Shown piece after piece: positions 9,579-17,175 of a stretch of 64,000 nt of DNA. The DNA is taken from assembly GCF_009796285.1 (NCBI RefSeq), contig NZ_CP047020.1, positions 1,426,001 through 1,490,000 on the forward strand, in the 5' to 3' direction. Position 1 is the first letter of the stretch, and each line of letters opens with the position of its first letter. Under the pieces are notes generated by a model. It was not told the origin of the DNA, ran no database searches, and saw only the letters and a program-made list of their open reading frames with translations. This DNA is from Streptomyces broussonetiae. GTDB taxonomy: Bacteria > Actinomycetota > Actinomycetes > Streptomycetales > Streptomycetaceae. The position numbers were made by a program, and so were the translations under genes.

Positions 9579-9632
9579 GGCGGTGCTCCTTACGCTGGAC
9601 GCCGACGGCGCCCGACGCGGCCGGCACCTCGA

Positions 9633-9679
9633 GCATAGGCATCTTTCGCACCGCTTCCCACCTGCATAAACGCATCTTT
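9633..9679 (-). promoter_or_regulatory. Paired direct repeats upstream of the cysteine-synthase-like gene
   Basis: Two near-copies of one motif, GCATAGGCATCTTT (9633-9646) and GCATAAACGCATCTTT (9664-9679), lie 55-100 bp upstream of the GTG at 9578. They repeat at about 31 bp, three helical turns. On the minus strand they read AAAGATGC followed by TATGC, the latter resembling a -10 element. They look like a paired binding site for an unknown regulator. The rest of the 9579-9885 gap holds no gene. Confidence 0.4.
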
Positions 9680-9817
9680 GAGCCAGCCAAAGCCGCCCTG
9701 GGGTTGCGGGCGGGGGAGGCGCCCGGGGGCGCATTGGCGGGAGTGCTCCGGGAGCCCGCCGTACGCGCCCCGCGTGTACTGGTGCTCCGAGCCGCATCGG
9801 GGCAGACTGCACGCGTT

Positions 9818-9831
9818 GGGACGATCGTCCC
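9818..9831. promoter_or_regulatory. 14-bp perfect palindrome, GGGACGATCGTCCC
   Basis: The perfect inverted repeat with no spacer lies 55 bp upstream of the small gene at 9886. It is a plausible dimer operator, or part of the promoter for that gene. The cognate regulator is unknown. Confidence 0.4.
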
Positions 9832-9885
9832 GAACGGGGGCGCACACTGAAACGCGGAAGCACAGGCGCAAGGGGGCGGCGAAGG

Positions 9886-10209
9886 ATGGCGGAGCCGGAG
9901 TTCACGGCCAAGGGTGTGCGGATCGGCACACGACTGCGTTCGCTCACGCGGGCCGGGCAGGTCCGGATCAACGACGGCCGGCTGGAGTTGCTCAACAGCT
10001 ACGGCAGCGAGATCGACAGTGCGCCGGTCCAGGCCGTGCGGGCGTCCAAGCCGTGGTTCGCGGCGGACGACCGGGCACTGGCCGACCTCAACGGCAACCG
10101 GTACCTGCTGACGCTGGGCGAGCACGACCCCGCCCCCGGGGAGCCGGGGCCGCCCGCGGCGCGACGTTTCATCGAGGCCGTGCGGCGGGCCGCCGGACGC
10201 GGCGGCTGA
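9886..10209 (+). CDS. Conserved hypothetical protein, 107 aa
   Basis: A short acidic protein without membrane segments. Its middle part ([21 protein letters not shown], then [15 protein letters not shown]) reads as alternating strands, suggesting a small beta-barrel or PH-like fold; the C-terminus is a helix rich in Arg and Ala. I do not recognise a named domain. The ATG is preceded by AAGGGGG and GAAGG. It is divergent from the cysteine-synthase-like gene and shares its upstream region. The function is unknown. Confidence 0.7.
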   Translation: MAEPEFTAKGVRIGTRLRSLTRAGQVRINDGRLELLNSYGSEIDSAPVQAVRASKPWFAADDRALADLNGNRYLLTLGEHDPAPGEPGPPAARRFIEAVRRAAGRGG

Positions 10210-10474
10210 CGGTCGCAGGGCGGCCCGGCCGAGGAACACACGGGCACATCGGTGGTCGTATCCGCCGAGCGGCGGCCCCTCGCGGCGAGTTGCGGGACCG
10301 CATCCGCCCTGTCACGCTGTTCTCACGTCACTCTGGGTTTACCGGCGATAACGCTGCGAACCAGCCCGCCGGTCATGACAGCAGGCGGACGTTTGGACGC
10401 AAGCACCCTGCTGGATCCGTTGTTCTCCGTGTTCTTCCGGTCCGTCAGGACCTCTACACCGGGGAGTCACAGCA

Positions 10475-11251
10475 GTGATCAGTCATCCGAGCAGGCACTG
10501 CACGGTGGAGCTCCAGGCTCTGCCGTCGCGGATCGGCCAGGTCCGCAGAATCGTATCTGCACAGTTGCGCTACTGGCACATGGACCCGTTGATCGACGGA
10601 GCCGCGCTCGGTGTGACGGAGCTGCTGAGCAACGTCCACCGGCATGCCAGGCCCGACAAGTCGTGCACGGTCGAGCTGGAGCTGCTGCCGGACCGGCTCA
10701 CGGTCTCGGTGCACGACAGCGATCCGCGGCTGCCGGTGCCGCCCGACACCGCGGACACGCCGGACGCCGGCCCGCTGGCCACCTGCGGACGGGGGCTGGC
10801 GATGGTGGCCGCGGTGAGCGAGAGCTGGGGCGCGCGGCCGGACGGCGACAAGGGCAAGGTCGTGTGGTTCACGCTGCCCGCGCCGACACCGACCCGGACC
10901 CCTCCGCACGCCGTGCCACGCCGTACGGCACAGTCACGGCCCACGCCGGAATCCGCTGCCGTAGGGGCCGGCGTGCCGGTCACGGTGGCGACGACGACCG
11001 TCATCCCCCGGACTCCCGTGACGGCAGGGGCTCCTGTCGGCGCAGGGGTCCCGGTGACGGCAGGAGCCCCGGCCGGTGCCGGTGCTCCGGTCGGCGCCGG
11101 TGCTCCGGTCGCGAGCGCGCCTCATGCCGCCACCCCAACTCCCTCTCCCGTCCGCTCTCCCTCTCCCACCTCCGCTCCCGCTCCCGCCGTGGCACACGCC
11201 TCCGTCGCGGCCGGGGCGCAGGCTCCCGCCCGGTCGGCCGTTCCCGGCTGA
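10475..11251 (+). CDS. RsbW/SpoIIAB-like ATP-binding protein with a low-complexity tail
   Basis: A 258-residue protein. Residues about 5-140 form the HATPase_c domain of anti-sigma or serine kinase proteins common in Streptomyces: N-box LGVTELLSNVHRHA near 46-59 and G-box CGRGLAMVAAVS near 105-117. Such proteins phosphorylate anti-anti-sigma partners or bind sigma factors (family knowledge). The last 110 residues are unusual: repeated PVTAG/PVGAG units rich in Ala, Pro, Gly and Val, probably disordered. The GTG start has GGGGAG upstream. No sigma or anti-anti-sigma gene is adjacent, so the partner is encoded elsewhere. The DNA of the tail (about 10970-11130) is itself internally repetitive. 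Confidence 0.85.
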   Translation: MISHPSRHCTVELQALPSRIGQVRRIVSAQLRYWHMDPLIDGAALGVTELLSNVHRHARPDKSCTVELELLPDRLTVSVHDSDPRLPVPPDTADTPDAGPLATCGRGLAMVAAVSESWGARPDGDKGKVVWFTLPAPTPTRTPPHAVPRRTAQSRPTPESAAVGAGVPVTVATTTVIPRTPVTAGAPVGAGVPVTAGAPAGAGAPVGAGAPVASAPHAATPTPSPVRSPSPTSAPAPAVAHASVAAGAQAPARSAVPG

Positions 11252-11640
11252 CCGGGCGGTGACCTCTCCGCCACGACAGCGGGCGGTGGCCAACCCGGTA
11301 CGACGGCCGCGTCGGCCGCCCATCCCCACGCCGTGGCGGTGGCCCGCAGTACGCCCAGGCGGGCCGCCCAAAGGCGAACGCGGCACCGTTCGTGCCGTCG
11401 AAGGCCTGCACCGGAACCCGGCCGAGGGAGGCGTCGAGGCCCCCAGTCCGCCCACTGTCATGAGGTGCGGGCAGTACGCCCACTGTCATGGGGTGCGGGG
11501 CGGGGCCCGGGCGGCCCGAGAAATGCCGTGGTCGCGGCCGGGTTCCGACCAGCCGCGGGCGGCCCGGACGGTGAGGCTCCCGCGCCGGCCGTCGGTGCTG
11601 GTCGAACGTGCGGTGTCGCCGCGGGTCTCAGATGCTGCCG
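11252..11640. other. Non-coding stretch with a 23-bp direct repeat
   Basis: I find no convincing gene here. A direct repeat of period 28 starts at 11449 and 11477: CGCCCACTGTCATG is shared exactly, and the extended 23-bp copies differ at one position. The stretch borders the decayed ABC permease and may be further eroded sequence from the same event. Confidence 0.5.
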
Positions 11641-12180
11641 GTCGGCCTGGGACCGGGTGAGCGCCGTGCCGTCGGTGCCGAGGTCGCGCAAGGAGCCGGC
11701 GACCATGCCGAGGAGGGACGGACGAGCGCGGCCGTGTCGTCCGCGGTCAATGCCCTTCCCCCGTCGTCGACTTGAGCGACCGCGCCCGGGTCCGAACGCG
11801 GTGTCCACCCGGGGCAGCCGCTGCTGGGCCGGGGCGAACCGGGGGCCGAGTCCGCTGCCGCCGCCCGCCGCGCAGGGCGTTGCGCCGGGCGAGGCCGGCG
11901 GTGACCCCGCGCAGCCGGTCGAGCAGACCGCCGAGCGGTCGTACGAGGATGGTCGCGGCGACCGGGCCGAGAACCGCGCGCGCCGCCGGGCCGGCATCGC
12001 GCCGAGGCCTGTCGGCCAAACCGTACGGACGGGGTGACGAGCACGCCGCCGAGGAGCGCGACGGGCACGAACCCGCCCAGGACACGGCACAGTGCCCGGG
12101 ATCGCGCGCGGGCGGCAGACGCCCGAGGTGTCCCCGGCCGGCTCGCACGGGGCGGCCGGCGGCGCGGTGCGTCTGCACCA
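11641..12180 (-). pseudogene. Fragmented FtsX-family ABC transporter permease
   Basis: Pieces of one FtsX-type permease lie in different frames on the minus strand. From upstream to downstream they are: a membrane-span piece ending FVPVALLGGVLVTP; a piece with VRPLGGLLDRLRGVTAGLAR then RNALRG, the hallmark before the second half of these permeases; and pieces resembling the extracytoplasmic domain (VDTAFGPG, LTADDTAALV, GSLRDLGTDGTALTR). At least three frame changes plus deletions separate them. The fragments lie downstream of the SHOCT gene in the order expected for a SHOCT-ATPase-permease operon. Confidence 0.65.
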
Positions 12181-12226
12181 GGTGGAGCGCCTGGACTACG
12201 AAGCCTCCGGCCGCGGCGCGCCACCC

Positions 12227-12349
12227 TCATGCACGGCGCGGCCGGCCTCGACACGCTCGCCTCCGGCCGCTTACGGCGGCGCCGCCGCCGTACTTCCGCA
12301 CCGCTCCGGCCACGCGGGCGGCGGCCCGCGGTGCGGTCGTCGCGGTCAT
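12227..12349 (-). pseudogene. Truncated ABC transporter ATP-binding protein, N-terminus only
   Basis: An ATG overlapping the SHOCT stop codon (ATGA) opens a 40-codon frame. It begins MTATTAPRAAARVAGAVRKY then GGGAA, which resembles the first strand of macrolide-export-type ABC ATPases (usual continuation: ALDGV and a Walker A). Here it runs into an Arg-rich shadow sequence and stops. No Walker A or B follows in any frame. The coupling to SHOCT and the FtsX debris beyond support a deleted ABC operon. Confidence 0.6.
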
Positions 12350-12636
12350 GCCGCGCCACCCTTGCCCGTACGGCCGAACTGCTCCTCCAGGACGGACAGG
12401 CGGCGCCAGTACTCGTCCTCGTCGATCTCGCCGGAGGCGAAGCGGCGGCCGAGGACCGCGAGCGGCGAGTCACCGGCCGGGCGGCCCGCGTCGACGGGGC
12501 GCCAGGGGCCGCCCCGGCCACGCCACGCGGTGCGCCGCAGGAAGGTGACGGCGCCGATCACGACGGCCGCCCAGATCAGCGGGAAGAACAGGATCCACGG
12601 GCCGGGTCCGCCGTGCCAGCTGGCCAGGGTCTGCAT
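12346..12636 (-). CDS. SHOCT domain-containing small membrane protein
   Basis: A 96-residue protein with one transmembrane helix (about 13-33) and a C-terminal SHOCT motif (about 57-87; LGRRFASGEIDEDEYWRRL). SHOCT modules are short helical pairs thought to mediate oligomerisation. The ATG is preceded by GGGAGA. It is the first gene of an operon whose following ATPase and permease genes are now fragments, so it has probably lost its partners. It is divergent from the TetR gene and probably controlled by it through the palindrome at 12799-12818. Confidence 0.85.
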   Translation of the reverse strand: MQTLASWHGGPGPWILFFPLIWAAVVIGAVTFLRRTAWRGRGGPWRPVDAGRPAGDSPLAVLGRRFASGEIDEDEYWRRLSVLEEQFGRTGKGGAA

Positions 12637-12742
12637 CTTGGGTCATCTCCCTTGTCGTTCTCGTCGCCCCCTGTCTCCGGGGATGCCACGAGACTCCCTC
12701 CGGGAAGGGGTCCGGGTCGTCGTGCGGGCGGCGGCACCGCGT

Positions 12743-12760
12743 GTACCTCCCGGGGAGTAC
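12743..12760. promoter_or_regulatory. Imperfect palindrome GTACCTCCCGGGGAGTAC
   Basis: It lies between the divergent SHOCT and TetR genes, matching its reverse complement at 14 of 18 positions. Its right half plus flank (CGGGGAGTACGGCC) is identical to the palindrome upstream of the histidine kinase at 34258-34273. It may be a second operator in this promoter region. Confidence 0.35.
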
Positions 12761-12798
12761 GGCCGGGGCGGCGCGGTGCTCCACGAGGGCTGGCGGAT

Positions 12799-12818
12799 TG
12801 TAACTACTAGTATGTACA
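12799..12818. promoter_or_regulatory. TetR-type operator, imperfect 20-bp palindrome
   Basis: The sequence is TGTA-AC-TACTAGTA-TG-TACA, with a perfect 8-bp centre and perfect outer tetramers. It stands out as AT-rich in GC-rich surroundings, ends 8 bp before the TetR start at 12827, and overlaps an alternative ATG at 12812. It most likely is the autoregulatory site that also controls the divergent SHOCT operon. Confidence 0.6.
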
Positions 12819-12826
12819 TTGAGCGC

Positions 12827-13402
12827 ATGAGCACCTCGGAACGACTGATCGAGTCCACACGCGAGCTGCTGTGGGAGCGCGGTTACGTGGGTACCAGCCC
12901 GAAGGCGATCCTGGAGCACGCGGGCGCGGGCCAGGGCAGCATGTACCACCACTTCAAGGGCAAGCCGGACCTCGCCCTGGCGGCGATCAGACGGACCGCC
13001 GAGGAGTTGCGCGCCACCGCCGAGCGCGTCCTCGCCGGGCCGGGCACACCGTACGAGCGCATCGAGGCGTATCTGCGGCGCGAGCGCGATGTCCTGCGCG
13101 GCTGCCCGGTCGGCCGGCTGACGATGGACCCGGACGTGATCGCCAGCGACGAACTGCGCGCGCCGGTGGACGAGACGATCGCCTGGATCCGGCACCGGAT
13201 CGCGGAGATCGTCGAAGAGGGCAAGCGGCAGGGGCAGTTCGCACCTTCGCTGGACGGCGAGGAGATCGGCGCGGCGGTCCTCGCGACCGTCCAGGGCGGC
13301 TATGTACTCGCCCGCGCCTCGGGCTCCCCCGCCGCGTTCGACGCGGGAGTACGCGGCCTCCTCTCCCTTCTCGCGCCCTCGACTCCCGGACAGCGGCGGT
13401 GA
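12827..13402 (+). CDS. TetR/AcrR family transcriptional regulator
   Basis: A 191-residue TetR protein: helix-turn-helix in residues about 5-52 (ERLIESTRELLWERGY ... GSMYHHFKGKPDL) and a TetR C-terminal domain with GCPVGRLTMD. I prefer the ATG at 12827 over that at 12812, because the latter lies inside the operator palindrome. No strong ribosome binding site is present, so the mRNA may be leaderless. It probably represses itself and the divergent SHOCT-ABC operon, whose transporter genes are broken; the regulator is therefore largely orphaned. DUF4865 follows 78 bp downstream. Confidence 0.88.
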   Translation: MSTSERLIESTRELLWERGYVGTSPKAILEHAGAGQGSMYHHFKGKPDLALAAIRRTAEELRATAERVLAGPGTPYERIEAYLRRERDVLRGCPVGRLTMDPDVIASDELRAPVDETIAWIRHRIAEIVEEGKRQGQFAPSLDGEEIGAAVLATVQGGYVLARASGSPAAFDAGVRGLLSLLAPSTPGQRR

Positions 13403-13480
13403 CGTGTCCGGCATCCGCAGTGGCCCGCGTACAGGAATGACCACCCCGTAGACCGGACCGGCCCGGAAGGGACCCACGAC

Positions 13481-14068
13481 ATGCACGCCATGCAGTACGA
13501 GTTCACCCTGCCCGCGGACTACGACCCGGGGATCATCCGCTCCCGTGTCGCCCGCGTCGGGCATCTGCTGGACGGCTGGGACGGCCTCGGCGTCAAGACG
13601 TACCTGCTGCGCGAGCGCGGGGTGCTCGGCTCGCCCGTGAACCAGTACGCGCCGTTCTACCTCTGGAACACCGTGGAGGGCATGAACAGCTTCCTGTGGG
13701 GAGAGGGCGCCTTCGAGCGGACTGTCGCAGACTTCGGGCGGCCGGCGGTACGGCAGTGGACGGGCCTGGCGTTCGAGGAGGGCACCGCGACCCGGTGCGC
13801 GCCCGCGTTCGCCGTGCGCAGACGCCAACCTGTGCCGCAGGGCGTGGAGTTGGCGGCCTTCATGGCGGACGCGACGGGCGAGACGGAGCGGCTGGCCGCC
13901 GAGGACGGCGCGGTGCTGGCGGCGGCTGCCGTGGACACGCACGCATGGGAGCTGGTGCACTTCTCGCTCTGGGAGCAGGACGTCCCCAAGGCCGCGGGGG
14001 ACGTCTTCCAGGTGCTGCATCTGTCCGCGCCCGGCAGGAACCGGCTGCCGCGGGGACGGCAGTGGTGA
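13481..14068 (+). CDS. DUF4865 family protein
   Basis: A 195-residue protein matching the DUF4865 pattern: MQYEFTLPADYDPGIIRSRV at the start, then WDGLGVKTYLLRERG, PFYLWN and MNSFLWG. The fold appears to be a ferredoxin-like dimeric alpha/beta barrel, judged by alternating strands. The function is unknown. The ATG at 13481 follows GGAAGGGACCC; an in-frame ATG at 13490 is an alternative. Its stop overlaps the GTG of the phosphotriesterase-like gene (GTGA), so the two are translationally coupled and may work on one substrate. Confidence 0.8.
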   Translation: MHAMQYEFTLPADYDPGIIRSRVARVGHLLDGWDGLGVKTYLLRERGVLGSPVNQYAPFYLWNTVEGMNSFLWGEGAFERTVADFGRPAVRQWTGLAFEEGTATRCAPAFAVRRRQPVPQGVELAAFMADATGETERLAAEDGAVLAAAAVDTHAWELVHFSLWEQDVPKAAGDVFQVLHLSAPGRNRLPRGRQW

Positions 14069-14973
14069 GCCGCGTCCGCACGGTCCTCGGCGACGTCGCG
14101 CCCGGGGAGCTGGGCGTGTGCGACGCTCACGACCACCTCTTCCTGAGCAGCCCTAAGTTCCGCGGCCAGGAACTCGAGGACGCCGCGGCGGCCCGGGCCG
14201 AGCTGATGGCGTTCCGGGCGGCAGGCGGGGCGGCTGTGGTGCAGTGGACGCCGTACGGCATGGGACGGCGGGCGGCGGACCTGCCGGTGCTGTCCCGGGC
14301 CACGGGCGTGACGCTGGTGTGCGCCACCGGGCTGCACCAAGCGGTCCACTACGCACCGGAGTTGCTCGACGCGTTGCACGGCCGGCTGGCCGAGGTCTTC
14401 GTGTCCGAACTGACCGACGGCATCGGTACGACGGGGGTGCGGGCCGGGCTGATCAAGGTGGCGGGCGGCTTCCACGCCGTCGACGCCCACGCCCGCTGGA
14501 CGATGACGGCGGCCGCCGAGGCCCACCACGCCACCGGCGCCCCCATCGCCGTGCACCTCGAGCTGGGCACCGGCGCACTGGACGTACTCGACCTGTTGTG
14601 CGGCGAGTTGGGTGTGCCCGGCGACCGGGTGATCCTCGGCCATCTGAACCGCTCCCCCGACCCGGTCACGCAGCGGGAGGCGGCCGGTGCCGGCTGCTGG
14701 CTGGCCTTCGACGGGCCTTCCCGCGCCCAGCACGCCACCGACTGGCGGATGCCGCAGTCCGTGCGGGACCTGGCCGAGGCGGGCTTCGGCGACCGGCTGC
14801 TGCTCGGCGGTGACACCGTGCTCGCCGGGGCTCGCTCGGTCGACGGCGGGCCCGGGATGCCGTACCTGCTGCGCCGGGTGCGGCCGCGACTGGTGGCGGA
14901 GTTGGGTGCGGAGTTGGTGGACCGGATCCTCAGCGAGCATCCGGGGCGGGCGTTCGGGGCCGAGTGGGGATGA
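14065..14973 (+). CDS. Phosphotriesterase-family metal-dependent hydrolase
   Basis: A 302-residue amidohydrolase-superfamily protein with the complete metal-site set: H22 and H24 in DAHDHLF, the carboxylated-lysine candidate K131 in LIKVAGG, H164 in HLELG, H193 in GHLN, and D250 in GGDT. Family members (PTE, lactonases such as PLL, and PHP-like proteins) hydrolyse phosphotriesters or lactones; lactonase or carbohydrate-phosphate activity is more common than true PTE activity. The GTG at 14065 overlaps the DUF4865 stop. The substrate is not deducible from the neighbourhood. Confidence 0.88.
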   Translation: MSRVRTVLGDVAPGELGVCDAHDHLFLSSPKFRGQELEDAAAARAELMAFRAAGGAAVVQWTPYGMGRRAADLPVLSRATGVTLVCATGLHQAVHYAPELLDALHGRLAEVFVSELTDGIGTTGVRAGLIKVAGGFHAVDAHARWTMTAAAEAHHATGAPIAVHLELGTGALDVLDLLCGELGVPGDRVILGHLNRSPDPVTQREAAGAGCWLAFDGPSRAQHATDWRMPQSVRDLAEAGFGDRLLLGGDTVLAGARSVDGGPGMPYLLRRVRPRLVAELGAELVDRILSEHPGRAFGAEWG

Positions 14974-15154
14974 GCCGGGACCGTGCACGGTTCGGGGCCG
15001 GGCGCGGGGATCACCGGGGCAGGCAGAATGGGCCACGGGATGACCTTGCAGCCCTGGCTGCCCGGGTTCACCCGCGGCGGCGGACGGCTGGGTCGTGCCC
15101 GGCAGCGTGCTGGGCGATGAGCGGCGTGTGCCCGGTGCGCGCTCCCGCCGGGCT

Positions 15155-15266
15155 TCGGTGAGGCGGTGGGGGCGGCGACACCGCGCACGGTTGCGATCCT
15201 GCCGTTGGTGACGTCGAACGTCACGGCCCCGATGGTCTGGTGTCCGACCACGAAGCGGATGGCGGG
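15155..15266 (-). pseudogene. C-terminal remnant of a sigma-70/NTF2-like gene
   Basis: In a different frame from the end of the XRE gene, the minus strand reads AIRFVVGHQTIGAVTF, then DVTNGRIATVRGVAAP. This looks like the tail of the SnoaL/NTF2-like domain found at the end of SigJ-type sigma factors. Nothing of the rest of such a gene is present. The XRE gene reads into it in another frame and ends inside it, so the XRE C-terminus (after about AHPTVNV) is probably newly acquired by a deletion fusion. Confidence 0.45.
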
Positions 15267-16123
15267 GCGCCGTTGGCGAGCGCGTCGTGGACGTTCACCG
15301 TGGGATGCGCGTCACCGTCGGCCGCGCCCAGGCCCGCGAGCAGGCGCAGCCCGTCCTCGGCGGGGCTGCCGGGAGCCGCGGACAGCACCAGCAGCTCCAT
15401 GCCCGATTCGTCCGGTAGTGCAAAGTTCTCCTGGTGCAGTTCCAGCAGTCCGACGAGCGGGTGCCGGTACGCCTTGCGTCCATGTGTGCGGGCGCGCACG
15501 TCCGCGCGGGCCCAGAGGCGGCGGAAGCGCTCGCTGCCCATCGCCAGCTCACCGATGAGCGAGGCCAGGCGGGGGTCCTCGGGGTACTTGCCGGCGGCCA
15601 GACGCAGGTGCCCGACCACGTCGAGGGTGCACTTCTCCCAGTCCGCGTAGAGGCCGCGCTCGGCCTCCTCGAGGAAGATGTGCCGGGCGGTGTTCAGGCC
15701 CGGCACCGGCCGGCCGTACAGGAGCCCGGCGAGGCGGTTCCCGGCGAGCACGTCCAGGCGGTGGTCCATGATCAGCGCGGGTGCGTCGGCGACCAGGCCG
15801 AGGACGCGCAGCAGCTCCGGCCGGACCCGCCCGCCCGGTGCCTTTGCGCGGCGGCGGCGCTGCCGGGCGAGCCGGTAGAGGTGGCTGCGTTCGGTCTCGT
15901 CGAGGCCGAGGACACGGCCGAGCGCGTCGAGGACCTGCTCGGAGGGCTGGGTCGCGCGGCCCTGCTCCAGGCGTACGTAGTAGTCGACGCTGACTCCGGA
16001 CAGGTGCGCGACCTCTTCGCGGCGTAGCCCTTCGACCCGGCGGCGGCTGTCGGTGGGGATGCCGACGGCCGCCGGGTCGACTCGCGAACGCCGGGTCCGC
16101 AGGAAGCCCGCAAGATCGTCCAT
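15221..16123 (-). CDS. XRE-family regulator with MmyB-like ligand domain
   Basis: A 300-residue regulator. An N-terminal helix-turn-helix covers residues about 8-75 (RRVEGLRREEVAHLSGVSVDYYVRLEQGRATQPS). It is followed by the MmyB-like domain, which in related proteins binds a fatty-acid-like ligand. The start ATG at 16123 is the one just before MDDLAGFLRTRR. It is divergent from the NAD(P)H oxidoreductase gene, the usual partner of this regulator type, and probably controls it. The last 25 or so residues are unlike the family and appear to come from fusion with a decayed neighbour. Confidence 0.88.
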   Translation of the reverse strand: MDDLAGFLRTRRSRVDPAAVGIPTDSRRRVEGLRREEVAHLSGVSVDYYVRLEQGRATQPSEQVLDALGRVLGLDETERSHLYRLARQRRRRAKAPGGRVRPELLRVLGLVADAPALIMDHRLDVLAGNRLAGLLYGRPVPGLNTARHIFLEEAERGLYADWEKCTLDVVGHLRLAAGKYPEDPRLASLIGELAMGSERFRRLWARADVRARTHGRKAYRHPLVGLLELHQENFALPDESGMELLVLSAAPGSPAEDGLRLLAGLGAADGDAHPTVNVHDALANGAPPSASWSDTRPSGP

Positions 16124-16261
16124 GCCGCCAGTATGGCCTCGGTGGAGCCCGTGAAGGTGGCCCTGCCAGTACCAGGAAGTCCCGTCCGACGGAAGAGGCG
16201 CCCCTGAACGCCGGGCGCCGCGGCGCCGAGGATCGAAGGCACCCGATCCCAAGGAGTTCCC

Positions 16262-17041
16262 ATGAAGACGCTGATCGTCTACGCCCACCCGGAGCCCAGG
16301 TCGCTCAACAACGCGCTGAAGGACCTCGCGGTGTCCACACTGGAGAGCGCCGGGCACGAGGTACGGGTGAGCGATCTGTACGCGATGAACTGGAAGGCGG
16401 TCGTGGACGCCGCGGACTACGGCCCCGACGCCTCAAGTCCGCTCAGGGTCGCCCTGGACTCGGGCCGGGCCTTCGACGCCGGGACACTCACCCCGGACGT
16501 CCGCGCCGAGCAGGAGAAGCTGCTGTGGGCGGACACGGTCATCTTCCAGTTCCCGCTGTGGTGGTACACGATGCCCGCGATCCTCAAGGGCTGGGTGGAC
16601 CGGGTGTTCACCTACCACTTCGCGTACGGCGTCGGCGAGCACAGCGACACCAGGTACGGCGAGCGTTTCGGCGAAGGCACCCTCGCGGGCAGGAAGGCTC
16701 TGCTGTCGGTGACCGCCGGCGGCCCGCGGTCGCATTACGCCGCTCGCGGTATCAACGGCCCCATCGACGATCTGCTGTTCCCGATCCACCACGGCATCCT
16801 CTACTACCCGGGCATCGAGGTGCTGCCGCCGTTCGTGCTGTACGGCACCGACCGGTTGACCGGCGAGGACTACCCGGACGTCGCCAAGGCCTGGGAACAG
16901 CGCCTGCTCACCCTCGAGTCGACCGAGCCGATCGCGTTCCGGCGGCAGAACTTCGGCGACTACGAGATCCCCTCGCTGCAGCTGAAGGAGGGGCTGGAGC
17001 CCGCGGGCCGCACGGGCTTCGGGCTGCACGTGCGCGGCTGA
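16262..17041 (+). CDS. NAD(P)H-dependent oxidoreductase, flavodoxin-fold quinone reductase type
   Basis: A 259-residue protein of the NQO1/MdaB (Flavodoxin_2) family. MKTLIVYAHPEPRSLNNAL is the FMN/FAD phosphate-binding start, FQFPLWWYTMPAILKGWVDR is the hallmark flavin-binding loop, and the GGP-rich loop follows near residue 157. Such enzymes reduce quinones or azo and nitro compounds by two electrons using NAD(P)H. The ATG at 16262 is preceded by AAGGAG. It is divergent from the XRE/MmyB regulator, suggesting induction by an electrophile or quinone-like effector. A strong hairpin at 17098-17125 probably ends its transcript. Confidence 0.9.
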   Translation: MKTLIVYAHPEPRSLNNALKDLAVSTLESAGHEVRVSDLYAMNWKAVVDAADYGPDASSPLRVALDSGRAFDAGTLTPDVRAEQEKLLWADTVIFQFPLWWYTMPAILKGWVDRVFTYHFAYGVGEHSDTRYGERFGEGTLAGRKALLSVTAGGPRSHYAARGINGPIDDLLFPIHHGILYYPGIEVLPPFVLYGTDRLTGEDYPDVAKAWEQRLLTLESTEPIAFRRQNFGDYEIPSLQLKEGLEPAGRTGFGLHVRG

Positions 17042-17097
17042 CCGCCGACGACGGACAGGACGAGCCGGGGCGCCAGCCCTAAGAGCAGCCCGAGGTT

Positions 17098-17125
17098 CAT
17101 GGCGGCGGCGGTGGCCGCCGCCATG
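17098..17125 (+). terminator. Hairpin terminator after the oxidoreductase gene
   Basis: Perfect 12-bp arms, CATGGCGGCGGC and GCCGCCGCCATG, are separated by the 4-base loop GGTG. There is no T-run, as is usual in Streptomyces. The hairpin sits 57 bp after the oxidoreductase stop and ends 12 bp before the -35 element of the next operon. Confidence 0.6.
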
Positions 17126-17137
17126 ATCAGGACAGGG

Positions 17138-17167
17138 TTGACATGGAGCCCTCAACTCGCTTTAACT
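17138..17167 (+). promoter_or_regulatory. Sigma-70-type promoter of the GntR-ABC operon, leaderless mRNA
   Basis: A perfect TTGACA at 17138-17143 is followed after 17-18 bp by TTTAACT (17161-17167). The predicted transcription start is at or next to the ATG at 17176. The region is AT-rich compared with its surroundings. There is no Shine-Dalgarno sequence before that ATG, so a leaderless transcript is likely. Confidence 0.6.
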
Positions 17168-17175
17168 CAATAACT

